Shown here: piece by piece, positions 52,253 to 60,002 of the stretch
How positions within the stretch are numbered: the first letter of the stretch is position 1
Layout: every line of letters starts with the position of its first letter
DNA from: Actinoplanes italicus
GTDB taxonomy: Bacteria; Actinomycetota; Actinomycetes; Mycobacteriales; Micromonosporaceae
Direction of reading: 5' to 3'
Length of the DNA stretch: 64,000 bases
Assembly (NCBI RefSeq): GCF_003001815.1
Contig: NZ_PVMZ01000007.1
Span: 62,001 to 126,000, forward strand
Program-made: the position numbers and the translations under genes
Notes under the pieces: generated by a model
The model's input: the letters and a program-made list of their open reading frames with translations, nothing else
What the model was told of the DNA's origin: nothing
Databases searched by the model: none

Positions 52253-53503
52253 TCAGCGGGGCAGGAGCCTTTCCGCGACCGGGAGCGGAAGGGCGGGGTT
52301 CGCCGCGGCCGCGGTCGTGGTGGGCGAGTCCTCGAGGAGTTCGAGCAGGCGTTCCGGCGGCAGGCGGGGGTCCTCGGCGGCCGCGGCGCGGACCGTGGCG
52401 GACGCGTCGTGGCTGAGCTGTCCGATCAGGGCCGGCGGTGCGGCGGGGTCGCGTGTGACCAGGGCACGCGCTCGTTCGTCCGGGCTGGACATCAGGCGCG
52501 CGAGTCCCGTACGCGGAAAGGCCGGATGCCGGACCAGATCGTCGCCGGACAGGCCCGCGAAGCCGGAATCGGCGCAGGGGGAACCGGAGACGACCGTCAG
52601 GTAGGTGTCCAGCACCAGGTCACCGGGGACGTCGGCCCGGTAGGCGCAGAGCAGCGCCCGCACCGCCGGGTCCGGATCGGCGGCGAGCACGCCGACCAGG
52701 TCGGCGGGCAGCTCGGGATGGCAGGCCGCGCTGCGCCGCAGGCCGGGGTGGGCGGAGCGGGCGCACCGGCGCAGTTCGTCGGGCCCGGCGGCGAGGACCC
52801 AGTCCAGCAGCGGGGTCTCCTGGCCGGCGGGGTAGTCGATGGCGGCGCGCTGGTCCTCGGTGAGTTCGGGCCGCTGGGAGACGGCGAGACGGACCCGGGG
52901 TGAGGGGTCGGCGGCGAGCGTGGTGACCCAGTCGGCGGGCAGGGCCGGGTCGGCCGCGGCGCGTTCCCGGTTCCACTCGGAGCCGCCGGAGGCGAACGCC
53001 ACAGCCTGGCCGGCGCCGATGGACGTGGGTTCGTAGGGCTTGCGATCGAGGAGGGCGCGGGCGGCGTCGGCGATGCCGGGGTGCGGGTCGCGGGCCAGCA
53101 GGGCGACCACCTCACGCGGTGTGCCGGGCAGGTACGTGAGCAGGTCGCGGACCAGCGGTTCGGGGTGGTGGGCCAGGCGGCGGTGGACCCAGCCGGGCAG
53201 CGGATCGGACCAGCGGGCGGGAGGGCCTTCGAGGAGGGCCTGCAGGACCCGGATGCTGAGGTCGCCGACGAGGCGGGCGCGCTGTGCTCCGGTGGCGCCG
53301 GGGCTCTGGGCGAGTGCTTCGCGTACCTCGGGGCCGGGGTGTGCGGCGAGGGTGTCGAAGGCCTCGTCGGTCCAGGTGTGCCGGCAGGTGAGGTCCCACG
53401 GGGTGATCCGGTCGTCGGCGGCGAGCCGCAGCAGCACAGCGCCCGGGAGCGCCGGGTTGCGGGCCAGGCCGCGCAGGGCCGCCAGGGGGTTGGGCACGAG
53501 CAC
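52253..53503 (-). CDS. LRV/HEAT-like repeat protein
   Basis: The 416-residue protein is built of about 22-25-residue helical repeats with the pattern DPxPxVRxxLAxxPxLPxxLVxxLAxD: examples are HPGPEVREALAQSPGAT, DPSPRVRLAVSQRPELT, HPGLRRSAACHPELPADLVGVLAADPDPAVRALL and DASATVRAAAAEDPRLPPERL. This is the leucine-rich-repeat-variant style of alpha-solenoid. No signal peptide or catalytic motif is present. The repeats should form a binding surface. Start GTG 53503 or the GTG six bases later. The gap to the convergent MFS gene is 37 bases and holds no clear terminator. Confidence 0.76.
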   Translation of the reverse strand: MLVPNPLAALRGLARNPALPGAVLLRLAADDRITPWDLTCRHTWTDEAFDTLAAHPGPEVREALAQSPGATGAQRARLVGDLSIRVLQALLEGPPARWSDPLPGWVHRRLAHHPEPLVRDLLTYLPGTPREVVALLARDPHPGIADAARALLDRKPYEPTSIGAGQAVAFASGGSEWNRERAAADPALPADWVTTLAADPSPRVRLAVSQRPELTEDQRAAIDYPAGQETPLLDWVLAAGPDELRRCARSAHPGLRRSAACHPELPADLVGVLAADPDPAVRALLCAYRADVPGDLVLDTYLTVVSGSPCADSGFAGLSGDDLVRHPAFPRTGLARLMSSPDERARALVTRDPAAPPALIGQLSHDASATVRAAAAEDPRLPPERLLELLEDSPTTTAAAANPALPLPVAERLLPR

Positions 53504-53520
53504 GAAGGATACGGGCAGCG

Positions 53521-53556
53521 GCCCGGCGCATCCATCCCTGGATGGACGCGCCGGGC
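53521..53556 (-). terminator. Terminator of the cutinase-like gene
   Basis: GCCCGGCGCATCCATC (53521-53536) and GATGGACGCGCCGGGC (53541-53556) pair at 15 of 16 positions around a 4-base loop. It lies 24 bases beyond the cutinase stop codon. Confidence 0.85.
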
Positions 53557-53580
53557 GTGAGTGAAACCGTCAGTGCGACG

Positions 53581-54459
53581 TCACGAGAGAGGGCAGGTGC
53601 TGCGGTAGTCGGAGATCGACGAGCTGCTCGGCCCGGGGCAGATGAACTGGTCGTACCGGGTGTCGTTGTCGACGAACCGCTTCAGCCAGGCGACGGACTG
53701 AACCGCGGTCGGCGTGTTGGTGCTCTGCGGGAAGAAGTGGCTGGCGTTGTTGAGCTCGAGGTACGCCTTCTCCGCCGACGCCGGGATGCTGTTGTAGAAG
53801 GGAATGGAGTGCGAGGAGACGGCCGCGATGCTGTCACTCTCGCCGCCGATGATCAGGGTCGGCACACGGAGCTCGCTCCAGCTCTTGTCCGTGTTCCACG
53901 GCGCCAGAGGCACCGCGGCCTGCAGGGACGGCCGGCTGCTGGCGGCCTCGAGGCTGCCACCGCCGCCCATCGAGTGCCCGGCGACCGCGAGACGGCTCGC
54001 GTCGATGCGGGTACGCACGGAGCTGCGCTGGGTCAGGTAGTCGAGCGCGGCGAGCAGCTGCCGGCCACGGGAGGCCGGCTGGTCGGCGGTGGTGTTGGTC
54101 TCGATGCCGATGACGACGAAGCCGTGTGACGCCAGCCGCGGCCCGAGCCAGGAGATGCTCGACCAGTAGGCGGTGAATCCGGGCGAGATGGCGATGGCGC
54201 CGAAGGTGCCGTCGCTGGTCGAGGTCGGGTAGTAGATCTCGCCGCCGCCGAATCCGGTGACGGACAGGCTGGAGACGGAGGTCTGGCTGACCGCGTACGG
54301 GCCACGGGAGGCCTGCAGCGAGGAGAGCGTGGGCGCGGGGCCCCGCTCGTACGGGTTGTCCGCGGCCTGCGCGCTGGTCACGCCGGTGCCGGCGACGAGG
54401 GTGACCGCGGTGGCCGCGACGGCCAGCCAGCGGAGGGCCCGCTTGGGGACGGATGTCAC
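53581..54459 (-). CDS. Secreted cutinase / PET-hydrolase family polyesterase
   Basis: The 292-residue enzyme has a signal peptide to about Ala32 and then aligns end to end with actinobacterial cutinases such as TfCut2 as I recall it: NPYERGPAPTLSSLQASRGP, GFGGGEIYYP, AIAISPGFTAYWSSISWLG, RIDASRLAVAGHSMGGGGSL, PTLIIGGESDSIA, PFYNSIP, LELNNASHFFP, WLKRFVDNDTRYDQFICPGP. The triad is Ser163, Asp209, His241; oxyanion-hole residues Phe95 and Met164; Trp188 lines the cleft; Cys274-Cys289 gives the C-terminal disulfide. It should hydrolyse cutin-type and possibly aromatic polyesters outside the cell. It is divergent from a LAL regulator. Confidence 0.94.
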   Translation of the reverse strand: MTSVPKRALRWLAVAATAVTLVAGTGVTSAQAADNPYERGPAPTLSSLQASRGPYAVSQTSVSSLSVTGFGGGEIYYPTSTSDGTFGAIAISPGFTAYWSSISWLGPRLASHGFVVIGIETNTTADQPASRGRQLLAALDYLTQRSSVRTRIDASRLAVAGHSMGGGGSLEAASSRPSLQAAVPLAPWNTDKSWSELRVPTLIIGGESDSIAAVSSHSIPFYNSIPASAEKAYLELNNASHFFPQSTNTPTAVQSVAWLKRFVDNDTRYDQFICPGPSSSSISDYRSTCPLS

Positions 54460-54530
54460 GTCGACTCTCCTTACCGTGGGGGATCGGATCGACGAGCGTC
54501 AGTTTTGGCGGGATGACGACAAGTACGCAT

Positions 54531-54544
54531 CGGTGAAATCACCG
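54531..54544. promoter_or_regulatory. Palindrome in the cutinase-LAL intergenic region
   Basis: CGGTGAAATCACCG is a 6-bp perfect inverted repeat around AA, 72 bases from the cutinase start and 89 from the LAL start. It is the clearest dyad in the 173-base divergent region and is a candidate operator. Confidence 0.5.
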
Positions 54545-54632
54545 GCGTTCTGTCATCGCATGGCAACATCCCGGAAATTTCATTTGCCGAAACGGTGTTC
54601 CGTTCGCGCCGGGAGCAGGGCAGACTCGCGGC

Positions 54633-57221
54633 ATGATTGATGCACCGGCAGTGCATAAACTTTGGCCGGACGCGATCGCCGCGATCGGCGGGCTCACCGC
54701 GTCGGCCCGTGCCGGCCGTGGCGGCGTCCTGGTGATCTCCGCCGGGCCCGGCGAGGGCCGCACCACACTGCTGCACGCGGTCGCGGACGGCCACGCCCAC
54801 GACTGGACGGTGCTCACCACCACCGGGTACGAGGACGAGCGCGGTCTGCCCTACGCGAGCCTGCGGACGCTGACCGGCACCGGCGACGCGCTCCCCTTCC
54901 TCCTCGAAGCGGCGCAAGCCCGCCCGGTTCTGTGCCTGATCGACGACGCGCACCTGCTCGACCCGGAGTCCTGGCGGTCGATCTCCTTCGCCGCCCGCCG
55001 CCTCGGCGCCGGCCGGGTCGCGATCGTGCTGTCCGTCCCGGCCGGCGCCGAGCCGCCCGGGTTCGACGTGCACCGCCTGGCCCCGCTGAGCCCCGCCGCG
55101 GCCCGCCGGATCCTCGCCGCCCACTGCCCCGATCTGGCCGAGGACGTCGCCGGCACCCTGGTCGAGATCGCCGCCGGTCACCCCGGCGCCCTGGCCGACC
55201 TGGCGCGCGGGCTGTCGCCGGAGCAGCGCCGCGGATACGCGCCACTGCCGGAGTCGCTGCCGCCGGACAGCCCGCTGCGCCGCCGGCTGGCCGCCGAGCT
55301 CGACAGTCTTCCAGCCGTCACCCGTGAACTGCTGCTGCTCGCCGCCGCGGCCCCCGACGCCGCCCCGGACACCCTGCTGGCGGCCGCGCCGGGTGATCCC
55401 GGGCTCGCCGACTTCGGAGCCGCCGAGCGGCGGGGGCTGGTCACCGTCACGGCGGCCGGGGTGCGCTTCCGTGGGCCGTTGATGCGCGCGGTCGCGTACG
55501 CCGAGATGCCCGTCGCCCGTCGCCGGACCGCCCACGCCGCCCTCGCCGCGGTCCTGGAGTCCCGCGGGGCCCGTCTGCCCGCACTGCTGCAGCGCGCCGC
55601 CGCGACCACCGGGCCGGACGCGGCCCTGGCGCGGGAGCTGGCCGATGCCGCGCGGTCGGCTGATCCATCGGTCGCGGCGGAGGCGAGGCGGTACGCGGCC
55701 GGGCTGTGCCCCACCCCCGCCGACCGGGCCGCCCTGCTGCTGGACGCGGCCCGCTCCGCGTGGCTGGCCGGGCGTCCGCACCAGGCCGGGCTGCTGATCC
55801 GCCGGATCCCGGCGGCCGGTGGCACGGCCCGGGTCCGCGCCCGCGCCCTGACCGCCGAGATGAGCCTGCCGGAGAGCCGCCCGGGGGCCCGTGACGTGCT
55901 GCTCGACGTGGCCGCGGAACTGGCCGAGACCGATCCCGGCACCGCCCTCGAGGCGCTGGCCCTTGCCGGGGAGTCGGCGTGCCGCTCCGGCGAGCAGGGC
56001 CGCTACGCCGCGCTGGCCCGCCGGGTGGCCGCCGCGGAGCACGGCGACGAGCCGCCGGCCGTCACGCTCACCTTCCGGCACGTGGCCGGGCTGGCCCGGA
56101 TCGCCGAAGGCGACGAGCAGGGCGCTTTCGTCCCGCTGCGCCGGACCGTTGCGCTGGCCGACCGGGTGGCCGAACCCGGGCCACTGCTGCGCGCCGCCAC
56201 CGCGGGCATCCTGATCGGCGACGCCCGCAGGGCCGCCGCGCTGGCGGGGCGGGCCGCCGTGCTGGCCCGGGAGGCGGGCGCGTCGGTGCTGGTGCCGCAG
56301 GCCTTGGAGCTTGCCGCGCTGTCCGGGATGGCGTCCGGCGACTACGCCGCGGCCAATGAGGCGGCGATGGACGGGGCGGCGGTCGCCCGCGGCACCGGCC
56401 AGCCGGTCCTGGCCGCCGGCCACCTGGCGGTGCTGGCCGTGCTGGCCGCCCTGGTCGGCGACCGGACCACGGCGCTGCACCGGATCGCGTCGGCCGGCGA
56501 CGGGCCGTCGCGCCCGCTCTGCGAATGGGCGCTGGCCCTGCTCGACCTGGTCGACGGACGCTGCCAGGCCGCCGCCGAACGCCTGCTCGCGGTGGTCACC
56601 GGACCGCCCGGACCGGGTTCGGCGCTGCTGCGGGTGGCAGTGGTGCCGCACCTGCTGGAGACCGCCGCGCAGACCGGGGCGCGCTCGGCGGTGGAGCCGG
56701 TGGCGGTGGCGTTCGACAGATGGGCCGGCCGCACGGGGCAGCCCGCCTGGCTGGCGCTGCGCGACCGCTGCCGCGCGCTGCGCTCCGACGACTCCGAGAC
56801 CGCGGCCGGATACTTCGACGCGGCGCTCGGTCACGAGGGGGACGGGGGTTTCCCGCGGGCGCACACCGAGCTGCTGTACGGCCGGCTGCTGCGCCGCAGC
56901 CGCCGCAACGTGGCGGCGCGAACCCACCTGCGGCGGGCCGCCGAGACGTTCCAGCTGCTGGACGCGGTCCCGTGGGCCGAGCAGAGCGTCCGGGAGCTGC
57001 GGGCCGCCGGAGAGCGGGTGGAGACCCCGCAGCCGTCCGGGCCCGCGCTCACCGCCCAGCAGGAGCGGATCGCCTCCCTGGTCGCGGGCGGCGCCACCAA
57101 CCGGGAGGTGGCCCAGGAACTGCACCTGAGCCCGCGCACCGTCGACCATCACCTGCGCAACGTCTTCGCCCGGCTCGGGGTCCGCTCACGCACCGAGATG
57201 GCCCGCATGTTGACGACCTGA
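54633..57221 (+). CDS. LAL-type LuxR family transcriptional regulator
   Basis: The 862-residue regulator has an N-terminal STAND ATPase with GPGEGRTT at 38-45 (Arg in the Walker lysine position), Walker B RPVLCLIDDAHLLDPES near 110, a long helical-repeat centre, and a C-terminal LuxR HTH (LTAQQERIASLVAGGATNREVAQELHLSPRTVDHHLRNVFARLGVRSR). It is divergent from the secreted cutinase, so the cutinase is its most likely target; this is inference from position. Length is normal for LAL proteins. The ATG at 54633 follows GGGAGCAGGG. Confidence 0.9.
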   Translation: MIDAPAVHKLWPDAIAAIGGLTASARAGRGGVLVISAGPGEGRTTLLHAVADGHAHDWTVLTTTGYEDERGLPYASLRTLTGTGDALPFLLEAAQARPVLCLIDDAHLLDPESWRSISFAARRLGAGRVAIVLSVPAGAEPPGFDVHRLAPLSPAAARRILAAHCPDLAEDVAGTLVEIAAGHPGALADLARGLSPEQRRGYAPLPESLPPDSPLRRRLAAELDSLPAVTRELLLLAAAAPDAAPDTLLAAAPGDPGLADFGAAERRGLVTVTAAGVRFRGPLMRAVAYAEMPVARRRTAHAALAAVLESRGARLPALLQRAAATTGPDAALARELADAARSADPSVAAEARRYAAGLCPTPADRAALLLDAARSAWLAGRPHQAGLLIRRIPAAGGTARVRARALTAEMSLPESRPGARDVLLDVAAELAETDPGTALEALALAGESACRSGEQGRYAALARRVAAAEHGDEPPAVTLTFRHVAGLARIAEGDEQGAFVPLRRTVALADRVAEPGPLLRAATAGILIGDARRAAALAGRAAVLAREAGASVLVPQALELAALSGMASGDYAAANEAAMDGAAVARGTGQPVLAAGHLAVLAVLAALVGDRTTALHRIASAGDGPSRPLCEWALALLDLVDGRCQAAAERLLAVVTGPPGPGSALLRVAVVPHLLETAAQTGARSAVEPVAVAFDRWAGRTGQPAWLALRDRCRALRSDDSETAAGYFDAALGHEGDGGFPRAHTELLYGRLLRRSRRNVAARTHLRRAAETFQLLDAVPWAEQSVRELRAAGERVETPQPSGPALTAQQERIASLVAGGATNREVAQELHLSPRTVDHHLRNVFARLGVRSRTEMARMLTT

Positions 57222-57761
57222 GCCTGAGCCTGGGCCGTGTTTCGCAGGCGCGCTTCCGGGGTGTGCGGCTGTCAGCCGTATCTCGGGCCGGGGTTCCCCT
57301 GCCTTGAGGTGACTCGGCTACGCCAGCTCGCGGGCCGTCAGGTGCCGGGTGGCCGTGGTCGTCGGCTTGCGTGGGGGATGACCGCCGTTTCCCGGTGCTG
57401 GACGATCATCGTGGGCTGTTTTCCGAGGGCGGCCCCGTGATATGGCTGCTTCCCGGCCAGGGAAGGGTGCGCGGGACACCGCTGGGCGATCGGGTCGGCC
57501 TGGGAGGGGTGCGCGGGGTTCTGCTGGGCGATCGGGCCGGGTCGGTTGGGTGCGTGGGGTGCTGCTGGGTGATCAGGTCGGGCCGGTTGGGTGCGCGGGC
57601 ATCGCGTCCGGGGATGCGGCAGGACCGGGATGAACTGCGGGCTGTCGCCGCGCTGCCCGTCGGTCACTCCGGTGTGAAGTTCTGGCTTGGTCGCTGAACC
57701 AACTACCGAACGTTATCGATCACCGCCACACCACAACATCAACGGCCCTACGAAACACTGC
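57222..57761. other. Intergenic region, 540 bases, repeat-bearing
   Basis: No supported gene lies here. Open frames are Gly/Arg-rich products of the repeats. The middle is an imperfect 41-bp minisatellite (57465-57610). The right-hand part (57690-57760) is AT-richer (ACCGAACGTTATCGATCACC) and could hold a terminator or regulatory site for the minus-strand gene ending at 57762, but no stem is clear. Confidence 0.5.
57465..57610. repeat. 41-bp minisatellite, ~3.5 imperfect units
   Basis: Units starting GGGTGCGYGGG at 57465, 57507, 57548 and 57589 (periods 42, 41, 41) share CTGGGYGATCRGGYCGG in the middle. Copies differ at several positions, so the array is older than the 18-bp one at 22394. 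It is not in a supported gene. Confidence 0.85.
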
Positions 57762-58160
57762 CTAGCCGAGGTCGAGGGTCGCCCAGCGTTCGGCGAGCTG
57801 ACGGCGGCGGCAGGCGACCAGGTGGCCGGCCAGGATGCCCGGGTGGCCGCCGCGCACGCACACGTCGGCGCCCGCGTCGAGGACGCCGGAGACCAGCTCG
57901 GCGGGCGCCCAGTCGTCGATCAGGGCGACGATCCGGGTGACCGGCGGCAGCAGCGAGCGGGCGGTCCGGACACCCCGCGCCGTCGCGCCGCTGAGCACCA
58001 CCAGCTCGCCGGCCCGGACGTCGTCGAGATCGGGCAGCATCCGCATCCGCCAGCCGGACGGCAGGTGTTGCGGCAGGGCGGCGACCCGGCTCCGCTGGCC
58101 GAGCACGGCGACCACGGGCTGAGCCGCGGGCGCGACGGCGTGATCGATCTGTCCGAGCAT
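57762..58160 (-). CDS. Receiver-like small protein, hypothetical
   Basis: The 132-residue product starts at an ATG with GGGGAG eight bases upstream. Alternating strands and helices (PVVAVLGQRSRVAALPQHL, AGELVVLSGATARGVRTARSLLP, VTRIVALIDDWAPAELVSGVLDAGADVCVRGG) resemble a CheY fold, but the phospho-Asp region is not conserved, so this would be a degenerate receiver. No output domain is attached. It begins the stress/redox group on the minus strand, downstream of the histidine phosphatase. Function unknown. Confidence 0.68.
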   Translation of the reverse strand: MLGQIDHAVAPAAQPVVAVLGQRSRVAALPQHLPSGWRMRMLPDLDDVRAGELVVLSGATARGVRTARSLLPPVTRIVALIDDWAPAELVSGVLDAGADVCVRGGHPGILAGHLVACRRRQLAERWATLDLG

Positions 58161-58250
58161 GGCGGTGCTCCCCTCGCTGATCCCTCGTGTGACCCCCACG
58201 ATTCGCCGCGAGACTGTGCACCACCATGTGCCCCGGCTGTGTGTTAGGTG

Positions 58251-58817
58251 TCAGCCGTTCCAGCTGGCCAGCACGGGATCGACGTCGTGCTCGAACCCGA
58301 GCGCCGAATAGGTCGCGGTGTCCAGTCTGAGAAGCCCGCCGACCGCCGGGGGCAGCCCGATCCAGCGGGCGCCGGCCACGCGCAGGCAGTGCCCGTGCGC
58401 GATCATCGCCACGTCGCCGCGGGTCAGCATTTCGCGGGCGCGGGCCAGGACGCGGTCGAGACGCGCGCCGACCTGCTCGGGGGACTCGCCGCCGGGACAG
58501 CCGTCGGTCCACAGCGACCAGCCCGGCCGCCCGGAACGGATCTCCGGTGTGGTGATGCCCTCGTACTCGCCGTAGTTCCACTCGGCCAGGTCGTCGGTCA
58601 CCTCGGTCACGGTTAGCCCGGCCAGCTCGGCGGTGCGCCGCGCGCGCTCCCGCGGGCTGGACAGCACGGCCGCGAACTCCCGCCCGGCGATCCGCTCACC
58701 GGCGGAGCGTGCCTGCCGTTCCCCTTCCGAGGTCAACGGCAGATCGGTGTACGAGGTGTGCCTGCCGCGGGCACTCCACTCCGTCTGCCCGTGCCGGATC
58801 AGAACGATCTCCGCCAT
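58251..58817 (-). CDS. Histidine phosphatase family protein
   Basis: The 188-residue enzyme has the RHG motif LIRHGQTEW (catalytic His9), SPRERARRTAEL, the acidic EWNYGEYEGITTPEI loop, and the second active-site His in MIAHGHCLRV. This is the phosphoglycerate-mutase-like superfamily acting on small phosphoesters. Length is normal. GGGAGGG lies directly before the ATG. The 18-bp repeats at 58844 fill its upstream region and separate it from the SHOCT gene. Confidence 0.92.
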   Translation of the reverse strand: MAEIVLIRHGQTEWSARGRHTSYTDLPLTSEGERQARSAGERIAGREFAAVLSSPRERARRTAELAGLTVTEVTDDLAEWNYGEYEGITTPEIRSGRPGWSLWTDGCPGGESPEQVGARLDRVLARAREMLTRGDVAMIAHGHCLRVAGARWIGLPPAVGGLLRLDTATYSALGFEHDVDPVLASWNG

Positions 58818-58843
58818 GTGCCCTCCCGCTCCATGTCTACCAG

Positions 58844-58915
58844 GGCGAGGCGTCCACCAGAGGCGAGGCGTCCATCAGAGGCGAGGCGTCCATCAGAGGC
58901 GAGGCGTCTACCAGG
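58844..58915. repeat. 18-bp tandem repeat x 4
   Basis: GGCGAGGCGTCYAYCAGR starts at 58844, 58862, 58880 and 58898 with one or two changes per unit. On the minus strand each unit reads CTGRTRGACGCCTCGCC, and the outermost contains the SHOCT stop codon. The array lies between the SHOCT stop and the phosphatase start. Confidence 0.92.
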
Positions 58916-59168
58916 GAACAGCCATCGGGTGCCGCTCCTCGTCGCGGGCGGCGATCTGTGCGAGCGCACGCAGATACTGCCCGCGGGTGATCTCACCGGC
59001 GATCAGCTGGGCGGTGAGGACACCTTCGAGGCTGCTCGGCGCCGACGGCTCGGCATGCCCGGCGGCGCGGTCCGGCCCGCTCCCGTCGGCCCGGTCCTCC
59101 CGCGAGGGCCAGAACGCGAGCAACGCAGCGGCCACCAGGCCTAACATCGCGACGAGCAGAACCACCAT
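58908..59168 (-). CDS. Small membrane protein with SHOCT-like C-terminus
   Basis: The 86-residue protein has one N-terminal transmembrane helix (MVVLLVAMLGLVAAALLAFW), a charged linker, and a C-terminal SHOCT-like motif (LEGVLTAQLIAGEITRGQYLRALAQIA). SHOCT domains are short helical modules on membrane-anchored proteins, probably for oligomerisation. The ATG is 12 bases after GGAAGG; a GTG at 59180 or 59177 is possible. It is divergent from the flavodoxin across a region with DevR-like sites. Confidence 0.75.
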   Translation of the reverse strand: MVVLLVAMLGLVAAALLAFWPSREDRADGSGPDRAAGHAEPSAPSSLEGVLTAQLIAGEITRGQYLRALAQIAARDEERHPMAVPW

Positions 59169-59255
59169 CAGCGTCACCACCCTTCCCGTGACATCTTCTG
59201 CACCCACCGAGATCATCGGCAGCGGAAGCGCGAAAGATCCCTTTTGACACACCCG

Positions 59256-59286
59256 GTAGGGCCCACGAAGGTATGACTAACGGCCC
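59256..59286. promoter_or_regulatory. DevR/DosR-like boxes before the flavodoxin gene
   Basis: ATGACTAACGGCCC (59272-59285) matches the known DosR/DevR pattern GGGACTNNNGGCCC except at the first two positions. A GTAGGGCCCACGAAG stretch with a GGGCCC core lies just before it (59256-59270). The pair is 36-66 bases upstream of the flavodoxin start and about 90-120 from the SHOCT start, so it could control both. Confidence 0.5.
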
Positions 59287-59321
59287 TGTCTGTGGCGGGC
59301 CTGTCAATGCACCGTGGAAAC

Positions 59322-59852
59322 ATGAAGTGCCTGGTGCTGTACGAATCGATGTTCGGCCACACCGAAGCGGTGGCCCGGGCGGTCGCGGCCGGGATGTCCT
59401 CCGCCCTGCCCGGCGGCTCTCTGGTGGAGATCGCCGACGTGTCGGCCCGTCCGCTCCCGAGGGGGGTCGGCCTGCTGGTCACCGGAGCGCCCACCCATGC
59501 CTTCGGGATGAGCCGGCCGGCCACCCGCGCCGACGCCGCGCGACAGGGCACGGTACGGCCCGGTGCCGTCGAGGCCGGGCTGCGTGAATGGCTGGACGGC
59601 CTGGCCGGGCTGGACGACGTCGCCGTGGCCGCGTTCGACACCCGGGTCGCGGGCGCGCTGTTCACCGGCTCGGCGGCCCGCAAGGCGCTGCGCTCGCTGC
59701 ACCGGCTCGGCGGCGAGCCCGTACTGGCGGCCGAGGGCTTCCTGGTCTCCGGTACGCGGGGACCGCTCGTGCCGGGCGAACTGGACCGGGCCCGCGAGTG
59801 GGGTGCCCGGCTGGCCCGCGCGGCCAGCGCCTCCTCCGCCGCGGCCGCCTAA
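59322..59852 (+). CDS. Flavodoxin-domain protein
   Basis: The 176-residue product begins MKCLVLYESMFGHTEAVARAVAAG; SMFGHTE is the phosphate-binding loop for FMN (usually SxTGNTE). GLLVTGAPTHAFGMSRP supplies the second FMN loop, and the fold runs to FLVSGTRGPLVPGEL. It should bind FMN and carry electrons or act as a quinone reductase-type protein in the cytoplasm. The chosen ATG is preceded by TGGAAAC; an upstream in-frame ATG/GTG region adds non-family residues. It sits among stress genes with a DevR-like site upstream. Confidence 0.84.
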   Translation: MKCLVLYESMFGHTEAVARAVAAGMSSALPGGSLVEIADVSARPLPRGVGLLVTGAPTHAFGMSRPATRADAARQGTVRPGAVEAGLREWLDGLAGLDDVAVAAFDTRVAGALFTGSAARKALRSLHRLGGEPVLAAEGFLVSGTRGPLVPGELDRAREWGARLARAASASSAAAA

Positions 59853-59873
59853 GGTCCGGACCGAGGAGGAGCC

Positions 59874-60002
59874 ATGCGGCCCTGGATCGATGAGCCGGAT
59901 CGGCACGATGACCCGCCCGTCGCGCCTATCGCACTATTCTGGACTAATCAGACAGCGAAACGGAGTGCCCGGTTCGCTGGTCTCTCCTTCAGGAGGCAGT
60001 GA
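59874..60002 (+). CDS. Possible 42-aa peptide upstream of the universal stress gene
   Basis: An ATG at 59874 with GAGGAGG five bases upstream opens 42 codons (MRPWIDEPDRHDDPPVAPIA...) ending in a TGA that overlaps the universal stress ATG (TGATG at 60000). The strong ribosome-binding site and exact overlap suggest a real, coupled small gene. The second half has poorer GC at third positions and a TATTCT that could be a -10 box, so it might instead be leader DNA. Confidence 0.45.
   Translation: MRPWIDEPDRHDDPPVAPIALFWTNQTAKRSARFAGLSFRRQ

Noticed and set aside
57442..57633. Gly/Arg-rich reading frame over the 41-bp repeats
   Set aside because: The product is only the repeat read in one frame, with no ribosome-binding site or conserved character; other frames are equally open.
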